From contig DASXWH010000120.1 of NCBI GenBank assembly GCA_036503775.1, positions 39,348 through 103,347 on the forward strand: a stretch of DNA of 64,000 nt. The letters run 5' to 3'. Each line of letters starts with the position of its first letter. The stretch's first letter is position 1. Both the position numbers and the translations under genes were made by a program. The notes beneath the pieces were generated by a model that was not told the origin of the DNA, did not search any database, and was given only the letters and a program-made list of their open reading frames with translations. Positions 44,001-51,591 of the stretch are shown in pieces. Source of the DNA: Ohtaekwangia sp036503775. GTDB lineage: Bacteria > Bacteroidota > Bacteroidia > Cytophagales > Cyclobacteriaceae.

Positions 44001-46407
44001 GCGCAATCGTCAATGTATCTTCAATGCTATTTCCGCTGCCGAACGTCATCCTGAAAAATGGATTGGTACATGTTACATCATAAATAACCAGCGGTTCTGA
44101 TCCTTCATTGTAGATGTATTTCCAATCCCAATAGTACAAACCTCCGATATACCTATCCCCATAGAAATTTACTGAATCATCATGCTGAATTACGGCTATC
44201 GGAAATCCATTGGATGTCACATTCAGCGTTATGGGCATAACCAATGTACTATTCAAAGGATCATTTGATATTATTTTAAAGTCCGCGTTGTAGACCCCGG
44301 TGGCAAGTCCCTCAGCACTAAGCACAAATTCAATTTCACGGCTTTCATACGGAGGGATTGTGCCTGACCAAACCGTTGGATATACATTAATGTTATAGTT
44401 TATGCTTTGCCAATAGAATTCAAGCACGCCACCACCTGTATTATGTATTGTCACGGTTTGATTTTCTGATTCCCTGGTGATCAGATCCGCCTGAAGCGAA
44501 GTTGGATTAATGGAAATAACCGGAGCTACATCCGTGCGGTATTGGGCAACATTTGAAATATCAGAGATATTTCCATAAAAGTCAGTTGACTTTGCTGCAA
44601 AATAATATCGGGTATCCGGCAGCAGGCCTTTAACCCATAAGGTTTCTGAATCTCCGGCCGAGCGTGGCGGAAGTTCATCCAAAACCTGTGTGGCCAGATT
44701 AAAATTCTGAACGGTGATCGGACTGGTTGAATACCGGAAGTCATATTGTGCCGTTTGACCAATACCATTTTCTCCGGGAGCAGTCCATGTTAATAATATG
44801 GATGTGATTGTAGCGTCAGTAGCGGCCAGATTGATAATAGCATCTGGCGGAGTAGTCTCTGTTTCCTGCAGCGCCTTGAAAGCATTCAACCGTCCGCTTC
44901 CCATTTGCTTCAGGTAAAGCGGATTAAGGTCTTCAATTCTGTCTGCCGATTCGATAAGTCTTCCCCGGATGAATGCAGGCGTAAGGCCCGGCCCTTTAAA
45001 CTTTGAAACCATTAATGCGGCTACTCCGGAAACATGCGGACACGCCATTGAAGTACCTTGTAAAAGTGTGTACACGCCTCCTACTCCTGTGCTCAGGATC
45101 ATCCGGTTGAAGGAATTGATTGCTTCACCACCAGGTGCTGAAATGTCAATCCAGTTACCATAATTTGAGTAGCCGGCTTTCTTATCCAAATCGTTTACGG
45201 AAGATACGGCTACTACATGTGAGTAGTATGCCGGAAAATAAGCCGCATTGCTGTTATTATTTCCGGCAGCGAAAATAACTATACCTCCATTCATTGGACC
45301 TACCTGGTTGCCGGCCTCATCTTTTCCGGCTTCAGCTATAAAATAGTCTATCGCCACCAACTCTGAAGAATTGTAAGCATTTGGAACTGTGTAAATCCAA
45401 CTGTTTTGCGCTACGACCGCACCATTGTCTGCAGCATAAACTAAGGCATCATCAAAATTTCCGGTAGACACAGCACCAAACGATGCACAGGACATCAGCC
45501 TGACTCCATCTCCGGTTCCCGACCCACCGGCAATTCCTGCGACTCCTATTCCATTGTTTGTAGCTGCAGCAACCGTTCCCGCTACATGTGTACCGTGGTA
45601 GTGTGGGGTAATGACATTCGAATTGTCACCGAATCCATAACCATGTATATCATCTGTATAACCATTATCATCATCATCGATTCCATTGCCTGGAATTTCA
45701 CCCGCATTGGTCCATAGGTTAGGTACCAGGTCGGGATGGGTCGTGTCAACTCCTCCGTCAATTATGGCAACAATAACATCACTCTTACCAGTCTCAATTG
45801 CCCATGCTTTATACAGATCAATATCGGCACCCAGTGTTCCTCCGAACTGTCCTGTATTATTATAAGACCAGTGATAATTAACGAAAAAATCATTTGGCGG
45901 TCCGGTAAGCGATTGTGTACTGGGTTTATTCCTTTCTGAATCTTTCAGGTAAGATGTACTGCCTGGCTCTATGATTTCCTTTTTGTAAACTGGAGCTGAC
46001 TCTTCAACCATTGCCAATGAAGAAAATGCCTCACGGGCAGCCTGGATGGACATGCCCGGATCAAGTTGAATTTCATACCAAAGGTGCAACCCATACTTTC
46101 TGTGCTTTGCTTCAAATTTGCCGGACGGACGGAATACCCGCTTCATATTGGATACGGTAAACCTTTCCGATAACCTGTCAAGGGATTGTATGCCGGTTAA
46201 AACGTGATTTCCGGAACTTCGCATCATCTTTGATTGCTCAAGCTGAGCTGCAAGTTCTTCTTTCACTTTAATGCGGATAACACCAGGTTCAATTGCTGTT
46301 TTTTCCTGTGCGTGGACAGAAATTAAAACAGATGACAATAACATGAGAAGAATTACATAAGGCAACGATGCATGCCTTACGCAAACGAGAGGTAGAGATG
46401 GTTTCAT
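41008..46407 (-). CDS. T9SS-secreted subtilisin-like (S8) protease, paralogue
   Basis: The 1799-residue protein is a paralogue of the 2646-residue protein. It has a signal peptide (1-34, ending VHAQ), an I9-like propeptide, and an S8 domain (about 180-515) with Asp217 (IIDGG), His271 (HYHGTHVAG), Asn383 (AAGN) and Ser453 (GTSMACPHVSG). A fibronectin III domain, choice-of-anchor-D-like domains, one LamG-like domain (about 1105-1300), a cadherin-like region, the shared Ig-like module and a T9SS sorting domain (LQIYPVPVNDLLTIYVNE onward) follow. It lacks the amidotransferase-like and choice-of-anchor-J parts of its neighbour. I prefer the ATG ending at 46407 over one at 46434, because it gives a clean signal peptide and sits 5 bp from a leader shared with the next gene. 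A seven-G run lies at codon about 1089. Confidence 0.88.
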   Translation of the reverse strand: MKPSLPLVCVRHASLPYVILLMLLSSVLISVHAQEKTAIEPGVIRIKVKEELAAQLEQSKMMRSSGNHVLTGIQSLDRLSERFTVSNMKRVFRPSGKFEAKHRKYGLHLWYEIQLDPGMSIQAAREAFSSLAMVEESAPVYKKEIIEPGSTSYLKDSERNKPSTQSLTGPPNDFFVNYHWSYNNTGQFGGTLGADIDLYKAWAIETGKSDVIVAIIDGGVDTTHPDLVPNLWTNAGEIPGNGIDDDDNGYTDDIHGYGFGDNSNVITPHYHGTHVAGTVAAATNNGIGVAGIAGGSGTGDGVRLMSCASFGAVSTGNFDDALVYAADNGAVVAQNSWIYTVPNAYNSSELVAIDYFIAEAGKDEAGNQVGPMNGGIVIFAAGNNNSNAAYFPAYYSHVVAVSSVNDLDKKAGYSNYGNWIDISAPGGEAINSFNRMILSTGVGGVYTLLQGTSMACPHVSGVAALMVSKFKGPGLTPAFIRGRLIESADRIEDLNPLYLKQMGSGRLNAFKALQETETTPPDAIINLAATDATITSILLTWTAPGENGIGQTAQYDFRYSTSPITVQNFNLATQVLDELPPRSAGDSETLWVKGLLPDTRYYFAAKSTDFYGNISDISNVAQYRTDVAPVISINPTSLQADLITRESENQTVTIHNTGGGVLEFYWQSINYNINVYPTVWSGTIPPYESREIEFVLSAEGLATGVYNADFKIISNDPLNSTLVMPITLNVTSNGFPIAVIQHDDSVNFYGDRYIGGLYYWDWKYIYNEGSEPLVIYDVTCTNPFFRMTFGSGNSIEDTLTIAPFGDDALFTYFEPIEPGLHTGEIYIHTNDPNRPLITLYAKGNALKSPKDLQFPRQLPTDTAYVNSRYRTSFWMWNDGVEDVNVQFDDYEWDMVTYSLSSATLHPGDSVEVTVEFELLWPGYSDFYVTFQTDDPKFQENGGYAYTTIFLDVIEPEFVLSEDTIHYKVEKDKQQQGVIPMFNLSGIHRSFQAQLDNSSAFPSSLLSVTPLSGSISANDTTDFTFTVDTHGIDYGTYTTTLIIDVGHSPLFVPVVVEVFAPPVIDLSLDSIQQVLPINAVQTVPLQIMNIGGADLNYSIHTNSVPVHPGGIRKFQTGFEYDDIADSVYATGGWHVNLYPDEYQWSISSENPFSGSRHLRCQSGDNLGYGTSIYSPDLTSGTAEVSIAEMMIDVDRGVSWEIGVWSDGLSGYIFGNFLLIAPDGSLQTLVKISSELSELKSIPGTLPDGYFKLRFTTKASTGEFTISVNDTVIASDIGVGKHYSEVYFACGTESTGPILDIDDIRIYDGDQPVPWLQVDPASGTIPMTDSQPVNVVLDSRGIDPGVYADTLKIISNDLVRPVVSVPVRVIAEENIPPTIEGALVVNAIANETLTVRYSGSDPDDTNVTLTDYRSHPFPGSVVYGNGHITYTFKPTVSDIGRSRMNSIIYASDGRGGFDSKYVEINVLPFQVKDFSLVWYSDYSMVKTFTDTVDLDIADPVVSMYTIRANTSPNKVGSIRFTLDGAEINIDNTAPYSINHWVLPVLSEGYHVLTAQAFTNSNAQGVGGQVRKTIIRVFNSAAITDFDLVNGSGVKLMDLEEGSVIDISQPGFSSINIVANTSINTVRSVRFVTGTVTIRIDNRAPYAMRGNSDGTDTFWPVKPGSYSIKAIPYMMYYGWGPRGIPLTVNFKIIQSATPAVARLSSDGPLEVEEFTTQEEVLQIYPVPVNDLLTIYVNEKIEGDIRLSITNAQGQVAHEKDGPANSLRTYTVSTSGLGLSQGVYFVILQQSNGRRTVKKIIKE
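41384..41410. repeat. 27-bp block identical to 46899-46925
   Basis: This 27-bp stretch within the C-terminal module of the 1799-residue protease gene is identical to 46899-46925 in the 981-residue gene. Similarity continues on both sides with scattered differences. It marks recent shared ancestry or gene conversion between the two modules. Confidence 0.8.
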
Positions 46408-46437
46408 ACAGATAAGATTAACTAGCCAGGACAAAAT
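46408..46437 (-). promoter_or_regulatory. Conserved leader upstream of the 1799-residue protease gene
   Basis: Read on the minus strand, ATTTTGT, TGGCTA and TAATCTTA occur in this order, ending 5 nt before the ATG. The same three blocks, with nearly the same spacing, precede the 981-residue gene. CAATTTTG at its upstream end matches seven of eight positions of the -7 consensus TAnnTTTG. Confidence 0.55.
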
Positions 46438-46479
46438 TGATACAACACTATAGAAATCGCCTTACGGATTTCACTCTGA

Positions 46480-46514
46480 AAAGCACAGGTAAAGTTCACC
46501 TCTACCTGTGCTTT
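46480..46514 (-). terminator. Terminator after the 981-residue T9SS protein gene
   Basis: Perfect 12-bp arms at 46480-46491 and 46503-46514 enclose an 11-nt loop, 6 bp after the stop of the gene at 46520. The minus strand reads TTTTCAG across the end of the stem. Confidence 0.75.
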
Positions 46515-46519
46515 AACAT

Positions 46520-49465
46520 TTATTTCTTTATCACTTTCTTCACGGAACGTCTTCCGTTATTTTGCTGCAGCACCACGAAAAATATTCCCTGATTCATGCC
46601 CAGTTCCCTTGCACTAAGGTTATAGCTTCGAAATGCATCGGCAATACCTACCTGTGAGTATATTGACTGCCCTTGTGCATTAAGTATTTGCAAAGCCACT
46701 TCACCGCTGATCTTTTCACTCAGCCGAATGGTGACTTCGTTGTCCACAGGAACGGGATAAACCGACCACTCATCGTCTTCGCTGGAAACTTCCTGATTAA
46801 CGACTTCATCCTCAACCTGGCCCGCACGTGCTGAAGCCGGGGCTGCGCTTCTGATCACCTGGAAACTTACGGTTAACGGTACGCCCCGTGGGCCCCAGCC
46901 ATAATACATCATGTAGGGTATAGCCGTAATGGTATAGAAACCGGGTTGCGCAGGCCATACCGTATCGCTTCCATTGGCATTACCACGCATGGCGTAGGGT
47001 GCACGGTTGTCAATACGAATGGTGATGTTGCCTGTTACAAAACGTACACTGCGTAAGGTATTGATGCTCGTATTTGCTACAATATTTATAGCACCGAATC
47101 CAGGTTGCCCGATATCAATGACACTGCCATTTTCAAGATCCATGATCTTCGAACCATCTGCACGGACAAGATCAAAATCTGTGATGGCTGCCGAATTGAT
47201 TACCTGAATAGTTGTTTTGCGTGTGGCGATAACATATTCATCACCATCGAAACCATAGAACGAAATAGCCGTCAGTGAGTGATACCCTTCGCTGAGGTTC
47301 GAAATCAACCAGGAGTTGATATAGTAAGGCTTTACCCAATCAACATTGGTTTGTACACCATCCAATATAAATTTTACGCCATCGGGCGGCATGCCGTAAT
47401 CGAGATCAGGTTTGAACTGAATGGTTAACTTGTTCAAATCCGGGTGTGCAATGTCAACAACAACGGTATCGGTAAATACGGCTACATCAACTCCGGTTTT
47501 AAAATTGGTCAATGCAAAATCATTCGCTTTATGTGCAAGCACGTGTATCCGAATAGGTAAGGAAGAAATTCCATCACGCGGATCACGTGCAATGATCATC
47601 CCTTCATACCAACTGTCAGTGGGTATTTCTTCTGTGGTGAATGTATACGTAACAAATCCATTTCCGGAAGCTGTTACCTCCTGTGTATTGCTGGGCGCTC
47701 CAATTATATTAAAACCCTCAACGGACACCAGTGAATCATCCGGATCAGTTGCCGAAAACGTAAGGGTTAAAATATCTCCTGCAACAAGGGTTGTATCAGA
47801 CACACCCGTAAGTACAGGCATCAGATTCTGGCGTACAACTGTGGTAAGCGGAATGGTAACAACCTGGCCGGCAGTATCGGAACTTATCACAATAAGAGTG
47901 TCCTGATATATTCCAGGATCTATATTACGCGCATCAAAACGAATGGTGACCTCTTGTGAGCTGCCGGCTGGTACGCTACCTGCACCACCTTCCTCCGAAA
48001 AAATAGTGACAAACCTGATGTTATCATCTTCTGTAAACCTGATATTATCAATATCAAGCGATACCCCTGTCGCTTCCTGTCCACCTGAAAATGAAATTTC
48101 ACTATAGGAAGTTGTCGAACTGGTACCGGTATAGATCACGGTATTATTAACCGCTATTGAAAACTGATTGGTAGTTCTGTTTACAGAAAACTTCAGGTTG
48201 AAATATCCTGCAGGAAGATTTCCGGATATTGATTGCACTGAACTATCCCAGTATTCCTCCCGAACACCCAAGCTACCATCCGGATAAATTATCAAGGTAT
48301 TTCCTGAAAATCCCCAGCTGGGGCTTGCGGCAACTATTGTCCACGTAACACCAGGCTCAAAATCTATCATCATATCCACCGCGGAAACATCAGCCTCAGG
48401 GGCTTGTATAGGAGGTGAAAATAACCTGCTATAATCGTCTCCGTTGTCAGACGTGAACCGAAGATGCTGCGATCCGGAATACGGATTAGCAGTATCTACG
48501 ATCCAACGGTCCTCATCCTGAAAGAAGACATACTCTGCTGAATACCATCCGCCTTTCATATGGATAGGTCCTGTTTCAAACTCTTCAAACCCTGTGCTAT
48601 ATAATCGTGGACCGCCAGCTTCACTGTACATGGGATTATAGTTAATATGATAGTTGAGCTCAGCCTCGCCTGGATTGCCAAGGGTGAAAGATTCCGTTTT
48701 TTGGCTACCCTGAGGTATTTCAACATGCAGGGAATCCGGAGCTACAATCACAGGCAGAGCGTCATCAATTAGCATTACTGTATTCAACCGCACACTTTTG
48801 GTATAGCCATAATCCTCGGGATAAAAAAATATTTCCAGCCAGGCAGGATATGATCCCGAAAAATATAAATGAGCATTAAAGTTTACATCAACCACAACAG
48901 AATCTTCAGGCTCAAGGAAATGTGAAGGGTAAGGTACTTCCATATAGAAGAATGACTCGGCCAATACATAAAACTGGCCCCTGCTGAATGTAGTATTCTT
49001 AATGACCAATTGATGATGCGATATTTCTCCGGTGGAAAGTGTATCAATAAGAAAGTCGGGTGTTACCGGATAAGCAAGACCCACACCTCTCGCCTGCACT
49101 GTTGTTACCGGATGATCAGGATCATTCGTTGTGATGGTTATCACCGCAGTGTCTTCTCCTGGTTGTAACGGATTAAAGTCAACACATACTCCGTCCCACC
49201 CTCCGGGAAGAATGGTAAAGGCGCTGTCATGGTTGAGAATAAAAAACCGGGGATTGGAAGAAGTGACTGAAACAATCAATGGTGCATCGCCCGTATTCCG
49301 AAAATCAAGATGGCAATCCGGTTGTGATTTTGATGTAACAAATACCGAATCCAGATTCATGTCCCAGTAATCAAATTCAGCAACGGGCTGCGCAACAACA
49401 TGGAAAGAACTGACTAACAGCATGAGCAAAATCATGCTTTTTGCAAAGAGTAAGGGGGTCTTCAT
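46520..49465 (-). CDS. T9SS-secreted multidomain protein, no peptidase domain
   Basis: The 981-residue protein has a signal peptide (about 1-25, ending VVAQ), choice-of-anchor-D domains (about 27-240), a linker, a LamG-like domain (about 295-490), a further choice-of-anchor-D domain, a cadherin-like Ig domain (about 555-650), the shared C-terminal module (about 650-870) and a T9SS sorting domain (WSVYPVPVDNEVTIRLSE onward, about 895-981). It contains no S8 domain and no fibronectin domain. It is probably a surface or secreted binding protein. Its C-terminal half is closely similar to that of the 1799-residue protease, including a 27-bp identical DNA block. Confidence 0.83.
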   Translation of the reverse strand: MKTPLLFAKSMILLMLLVSSFHVVAQPVAEFDYWDMNLDSVFVTSKSQPDCHLDFRNTGDAPLIVSVTSSNPRFFILNHDSAFTILPGGWDGVCVDFNPLQPGEDTAVITITTNDPDHPVTTVQARGVGLAYPVTPDFLIDTLSTGEISHHQLVIKNTTFSRGQFYVLAESFFYMEVPYPSHFLEPEDSVVVDVNFNAHLYFSGSYPAWLEIFFYPEDYGYTKSVRLNTVMLIDDALPVIVAPDSLHVEIPQGSQKTESFTLGNPGEAELNYHINYNPMYSEAGGPRLYSTGFEEFETGPIHMKGGWYSAEYVFFQDEDRWIVDTANPYSGSQHLRFTSDNGDDYSRLFSPPIQAPEADVSAVDMMIDFEPGVTWTIVAASPSWGFSGNTLIIYPDGSLGVREEYWDSSVQSISGNLPAGYFNLKFSVNRTTNQFSIAVNNTVIYTGTSSTTSYSEISFSGGQEATGVSLDIDNIRFTEDDNIRFVTIFSEEGGAGSVPAGSSQEVTIRFDARNIDPGIYQDTLIVISSDTAGQVVTIPLTTVVRQNLMPVLTGVSDTTLVAGDILTLTFSATDPDDSLVSVEGFNIIGAPSNTQEVTASGNGFVTYTFTTEEIPTDSWYEGMIIARDPRDGISSLPIRIHVLAHKANDFALTNFKTGVDVAVFTDTVVVDIAHPDLNKLTIQFKPDLDYGMPPDGVKFILDGVQTNVDWVKPYYINSWLISNLSEGYHSLTAISFYGFDGDEYVIATRKTTIQVINSAAITDFDLVRADGSKIMDLENGSVIDIGQPGFGAINIVANTSINTLRSVRFVTGNITIRIDNRAPYAMRGNANGSDTVWPAQPGFYTITAIPYMMYYGWGPRGVPLTVSFQVIRSAAPASARAGQVEDEVVNQEVSSEDDEWSVYPVPVDNEVTIRLSEKISGEVALQILNAQGQSIYSQVGIADAFRSYNLSARELGMNQGIFFVVLQQNNGRRSVKKVIKK
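46899..46925. repeat. 27-bp block identical to 41384-41410
   Basis: Second copy of the block, lying in the shared C-terminal Ig-like module of the 981-residue gene, in the same orientation as the first copy. Confidence 0.8.
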
Positions 49466-49496
49466 TGTAGTAAGATTAGAATAGCCAAAACAAAAT
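49466..49496 (-). promoter_or_regulatory. Conserved leader upstream of the 981-residue T9SS gene
   Basis: Minus-strand blocks ATTTTGT (49490-49496), TGGCTA (49482-49487) and TAATCTTA (49471-49478) match the leader at 46408-46437, with the last block also 5 nt from the ATG. The spacer between the second and third block is one base longer. TGATTTTG at its upstream end matches seven of eight -7 positions. Confidence 0.55.
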
Positions 49497-49511
49497 CAGT
49501 AATCTAAGATC

Positions 49512-49536
49512 CTTTGACGCTGTTAGGTTGTCAAAG
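49512..49536. promoter_or_regulatory. Inverted repeat in the promoter region of the T9SS paralogue
   Basis: CTTTGAC (49512-49518) and GTCAAAG (49530-49536) form a perfect 7-bp inverted repeat with an 11-nt spacer, about 50-70 bp before the 981-residue gene. The size would fit a dimeric regulator site. No regulator is identified. Confidence 0.35.
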
Positions 49537-49779
49537 TACCAGTAGGCAACAGGCACTGTAATCTGTTGTGAAGAAGACCATAATACAATCGGACCCGAAT
49601 ACTAACGGCTAAGGGCTCACATACAATTCACGGAATCCGAAATGTGTTCATAAACGCAATGCTCTGGCAAGCAATGAGAGGGTTTTCATAACGAGCAAGA
49701 TTAAAGTGACAGTAACCAAATGTAGATCATTATTTTACTTTGGTCAACTTTTCAGGGAAAAGAAATAATTATTTAATCT
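49537..49779. other. Intergenic region between the symporter and the T9SS cluster
   Basis: No gene, strong hairpin or repeat was seen in this stretch. It must hold the end of the symporter transcript and part of the promoter of the 981-residue gene. Confidence 0.4.
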
Positions 49780-51468
49780 TTAACTCCGCTGAGCAGACAA
49801 TAACTGAATGATCAATCCCAGTACCAACACCACGGCAGGTCCTATAACATTGTAGAGAAGAAACGCAACATCGGTGAAAAAATAACAATAAAGCACAACC
49901 AATTCCCCGACAATAGCGGCAATAAATATTGCATTTGCCTTTACATACTTCACGTAGAATGCGGTCAGAAATATACCGAGGATGGTGCCGTAGAATAATG
50001 ACCCCACAATGTTTACATACTGAATGAGGTTCTCGGCAAATGAAGCCAGCATCGCAAACACCATTGCAAGGATCGCCCACATCACCGTAAACCAACGGGA
50101 AGCAAGCAGGTAATGCTGATCATCCTGGTTCTTCTTTGCCGAACGCTTATAAATATCAACGGTAGTGGTTGATGCTAATGCATTCAACTCACCGGCCATG
50201 GATGACATGGCCGCTGAAAACATCACCGCAAGAAGAAGTCCTATTATACCATGCGGTAAGTGTGTGAGTACAAAATTCAGGAAGATATAATCGCGGTCCT
50301 GTACCTTAGCCCCGGGAATGGCTGCAGCAATTGTGTTTTTAACCGAATCACGAATATGGGTTTCTTTTCGCTGATATTTCTGTACAACATCACGTTCACG
50401 TTTAACAGCCGCTGCATTTTCTTGATGGATAGCATCGACCATGGCGTTGACAGCAGTCTGTTTCTGCTGATGAATCACAGTATAGTCATTTTCCAGTGCC
50501 TGAAGTAATTCTTTGTGCTCGGTCTGCTTTGCTCTTTCATGTAAAGTACGGTTATGAAATACCGGTGGCTGATTGAACAAATAGAAAACGAAAACCAATA
50601 CCCCGATAAACAGGATGATAAACTGCATGGGTATTTTCAACAGTCCGTTAAAGATCAGCCCTAGCCGGCTTTCAGCAACGGAAGCTCCACTGAGATATCT
50701 TCCCACCTGCGATTGATCGGTGCCGAAGTATGACAGGAAAAGAAATGTTCCGGCAATAAGACCGGACCATATATTATACCGGTCTGTGAGATTGAAATCA
50801 AGATTCACCAGATTAAGTTTACCGAGTTCACCAGCAACAGCAACGGTATCGCCAAAAGAAATACCCTCCGGCAACATGGTAAATGCGAGGATGCCCGCCA
50901 GGATCATTCCACTCATGATCACCGCCATCTGCTGACGTTGGGTAAGACTTACCGCTTTCGTTCCTCCGGAAACTACATACACAATAACTAATGTTCCGAT
51001 AAGGATGGTGGTAATGGTTATTGGCCATTGCAGGATGGTAGAGAGAACCAACGCAGGAGCAAATAATGTAATGCCTGCAGATAACCCACGAAGGATCAGG
51101 AAAAGTATAGCGGCTAACAATCTCGTCTTTAAATCAAAGCGTGTTTCTAAATATTCATATGCAGTAAATACCTTGAGTCGGTAATAGATGGGCACCATGG
51201 TAACGGAGATAATTACCATAGCAATAGGTAAACCGAAATAGAACTGGATAAACCGCATTCCATCTTCAATGGCCTGCCCGGGTGTTGATAAAAAAGTAAT
51301 AGCGCTGGCTTGCGTAGCCATGATGGATACTCCGATCATCCACCACTTCATAGAGTTATCCCCTTTCAGATACCCTTCAATATTCTTATTGCCCCGTGTT
51401 TTCCATGTTCCATAGAGTACTATAAAGGTTACAGTACAGAAAAGAACAATCCAGTCAATAAGATTCAT
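49780..51468 (-). CDS. Sodium:solute symporter (SSS family)
   Basis: The 562-residue protein has about 13 membrane helices and the SSS signatures GVSIMATQASAITFLSTPGQ (near residue 45), a SGGTKAVSLTQRQQ segment (near 165) and FSAAMSSMAGELNALAST (near 425), which form the substrate and sodium sites in the family. It should take up a sugar, sialic-acid-like compound or other small solute with sodium. A charged helical insert of about 90 residues (about 303-392) splits the usual helix order. The ATG ending at 51468 overlaps the stop of a 38-codon gene in an ATGA arrangement, which supports this start over one at 51540. Confidence 0.92.
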   Translation of the reverse strand: MNLIDWIVLFCTVTFIVLYGTWKTRGNKNIEGYLKGDNSMKWWMIGVSIMATQASAITFLSTPGQAIEDGMRFIQFYFGLPIAMVIISVTMVPIYYRLKVFTAYEYLETRFDLKTRLLAAILFLILRGLSAGITLFAPALVLSTILQWPITITTILIGTLVIVYVVSGGTKAVSLTQRQQMAVIMSGMILAGILAFTMLPEGISFGDTVAVAGELGKLNLVNLDFNLTDRYNIWSGLIAGTFLFLSYFGTDQSQVGRYLSGASVAESRLGLIFNGLLKIPMQFIILFIGVLVFVFYLFNQPPVFHNRTLHERAKQTEHKELLQALENDYTVIHQQKQTAVNAMVDAIHQENAAAVKRERDVVQKYQRKETHIRDSVKNTIAAAIPGAKVQDRDYIFLNFVLTHLPHGIIGLLLAVMFSAAMSSMAGELNALASTTTVDIYKRSAKKNQDDQHYLLASRWFTVMWAILAMVFAMLASFAENLIQYVNIVGSLFYGTILGIFLTAFYVKYVKANAIFIAAIVGELVVLYCYFFTDVAFLLYNVIGPAVVLVLGLIIQLLSAQRS

Positions 51469-51581
51469 GAAAACGAAATGGTTAGCCAGTAGTATAAAAC
51501 AACCTGGAAGATCATAACACCAAGAACAAGCCAATACCATTGGCTCCAGGTTTTAAATATGGGGGGGCGGTCATTCGACAT
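51465..51581 (-). CDS. 38-residue membrane peptide overlapping the symporter start
   Basis: An ATG at 51579-51581 opens a 38-codon frame ending in TGA at 51465-51467, which overlaps the symporter ATG as ATGA. The peptide has a polar start (MSNDRPPIFKTWSQWYW), then one hydrophobic helix (LVLGVMIFQVVLYYWLTI). The gene starts 10 bp after the PIG-L gene stop. Overlap, spacing and a single Trp-rich helix suggest an accessory subunit of the symporter, comparable to known small SSS partners such as YhdT or DUF4212 proteins, though I do not claim homology. A seven-G tract (51561-51567 on the plus strand) lies near its start. Confidence 0.7.
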   Translation of the reverse strand: MSNDRPPIFKTWSQWYWLVLGVMIFQVVLYYWLTISFS

Positions 51582-51591
51582 GATCGAAACT

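Noticed and set aside
47421..47906. Plus-strand open frame of 161 codons
   Set aside because: It is antisense to the 981-residue T9SS gene and has no start context, signal peptide or recognisable domain.
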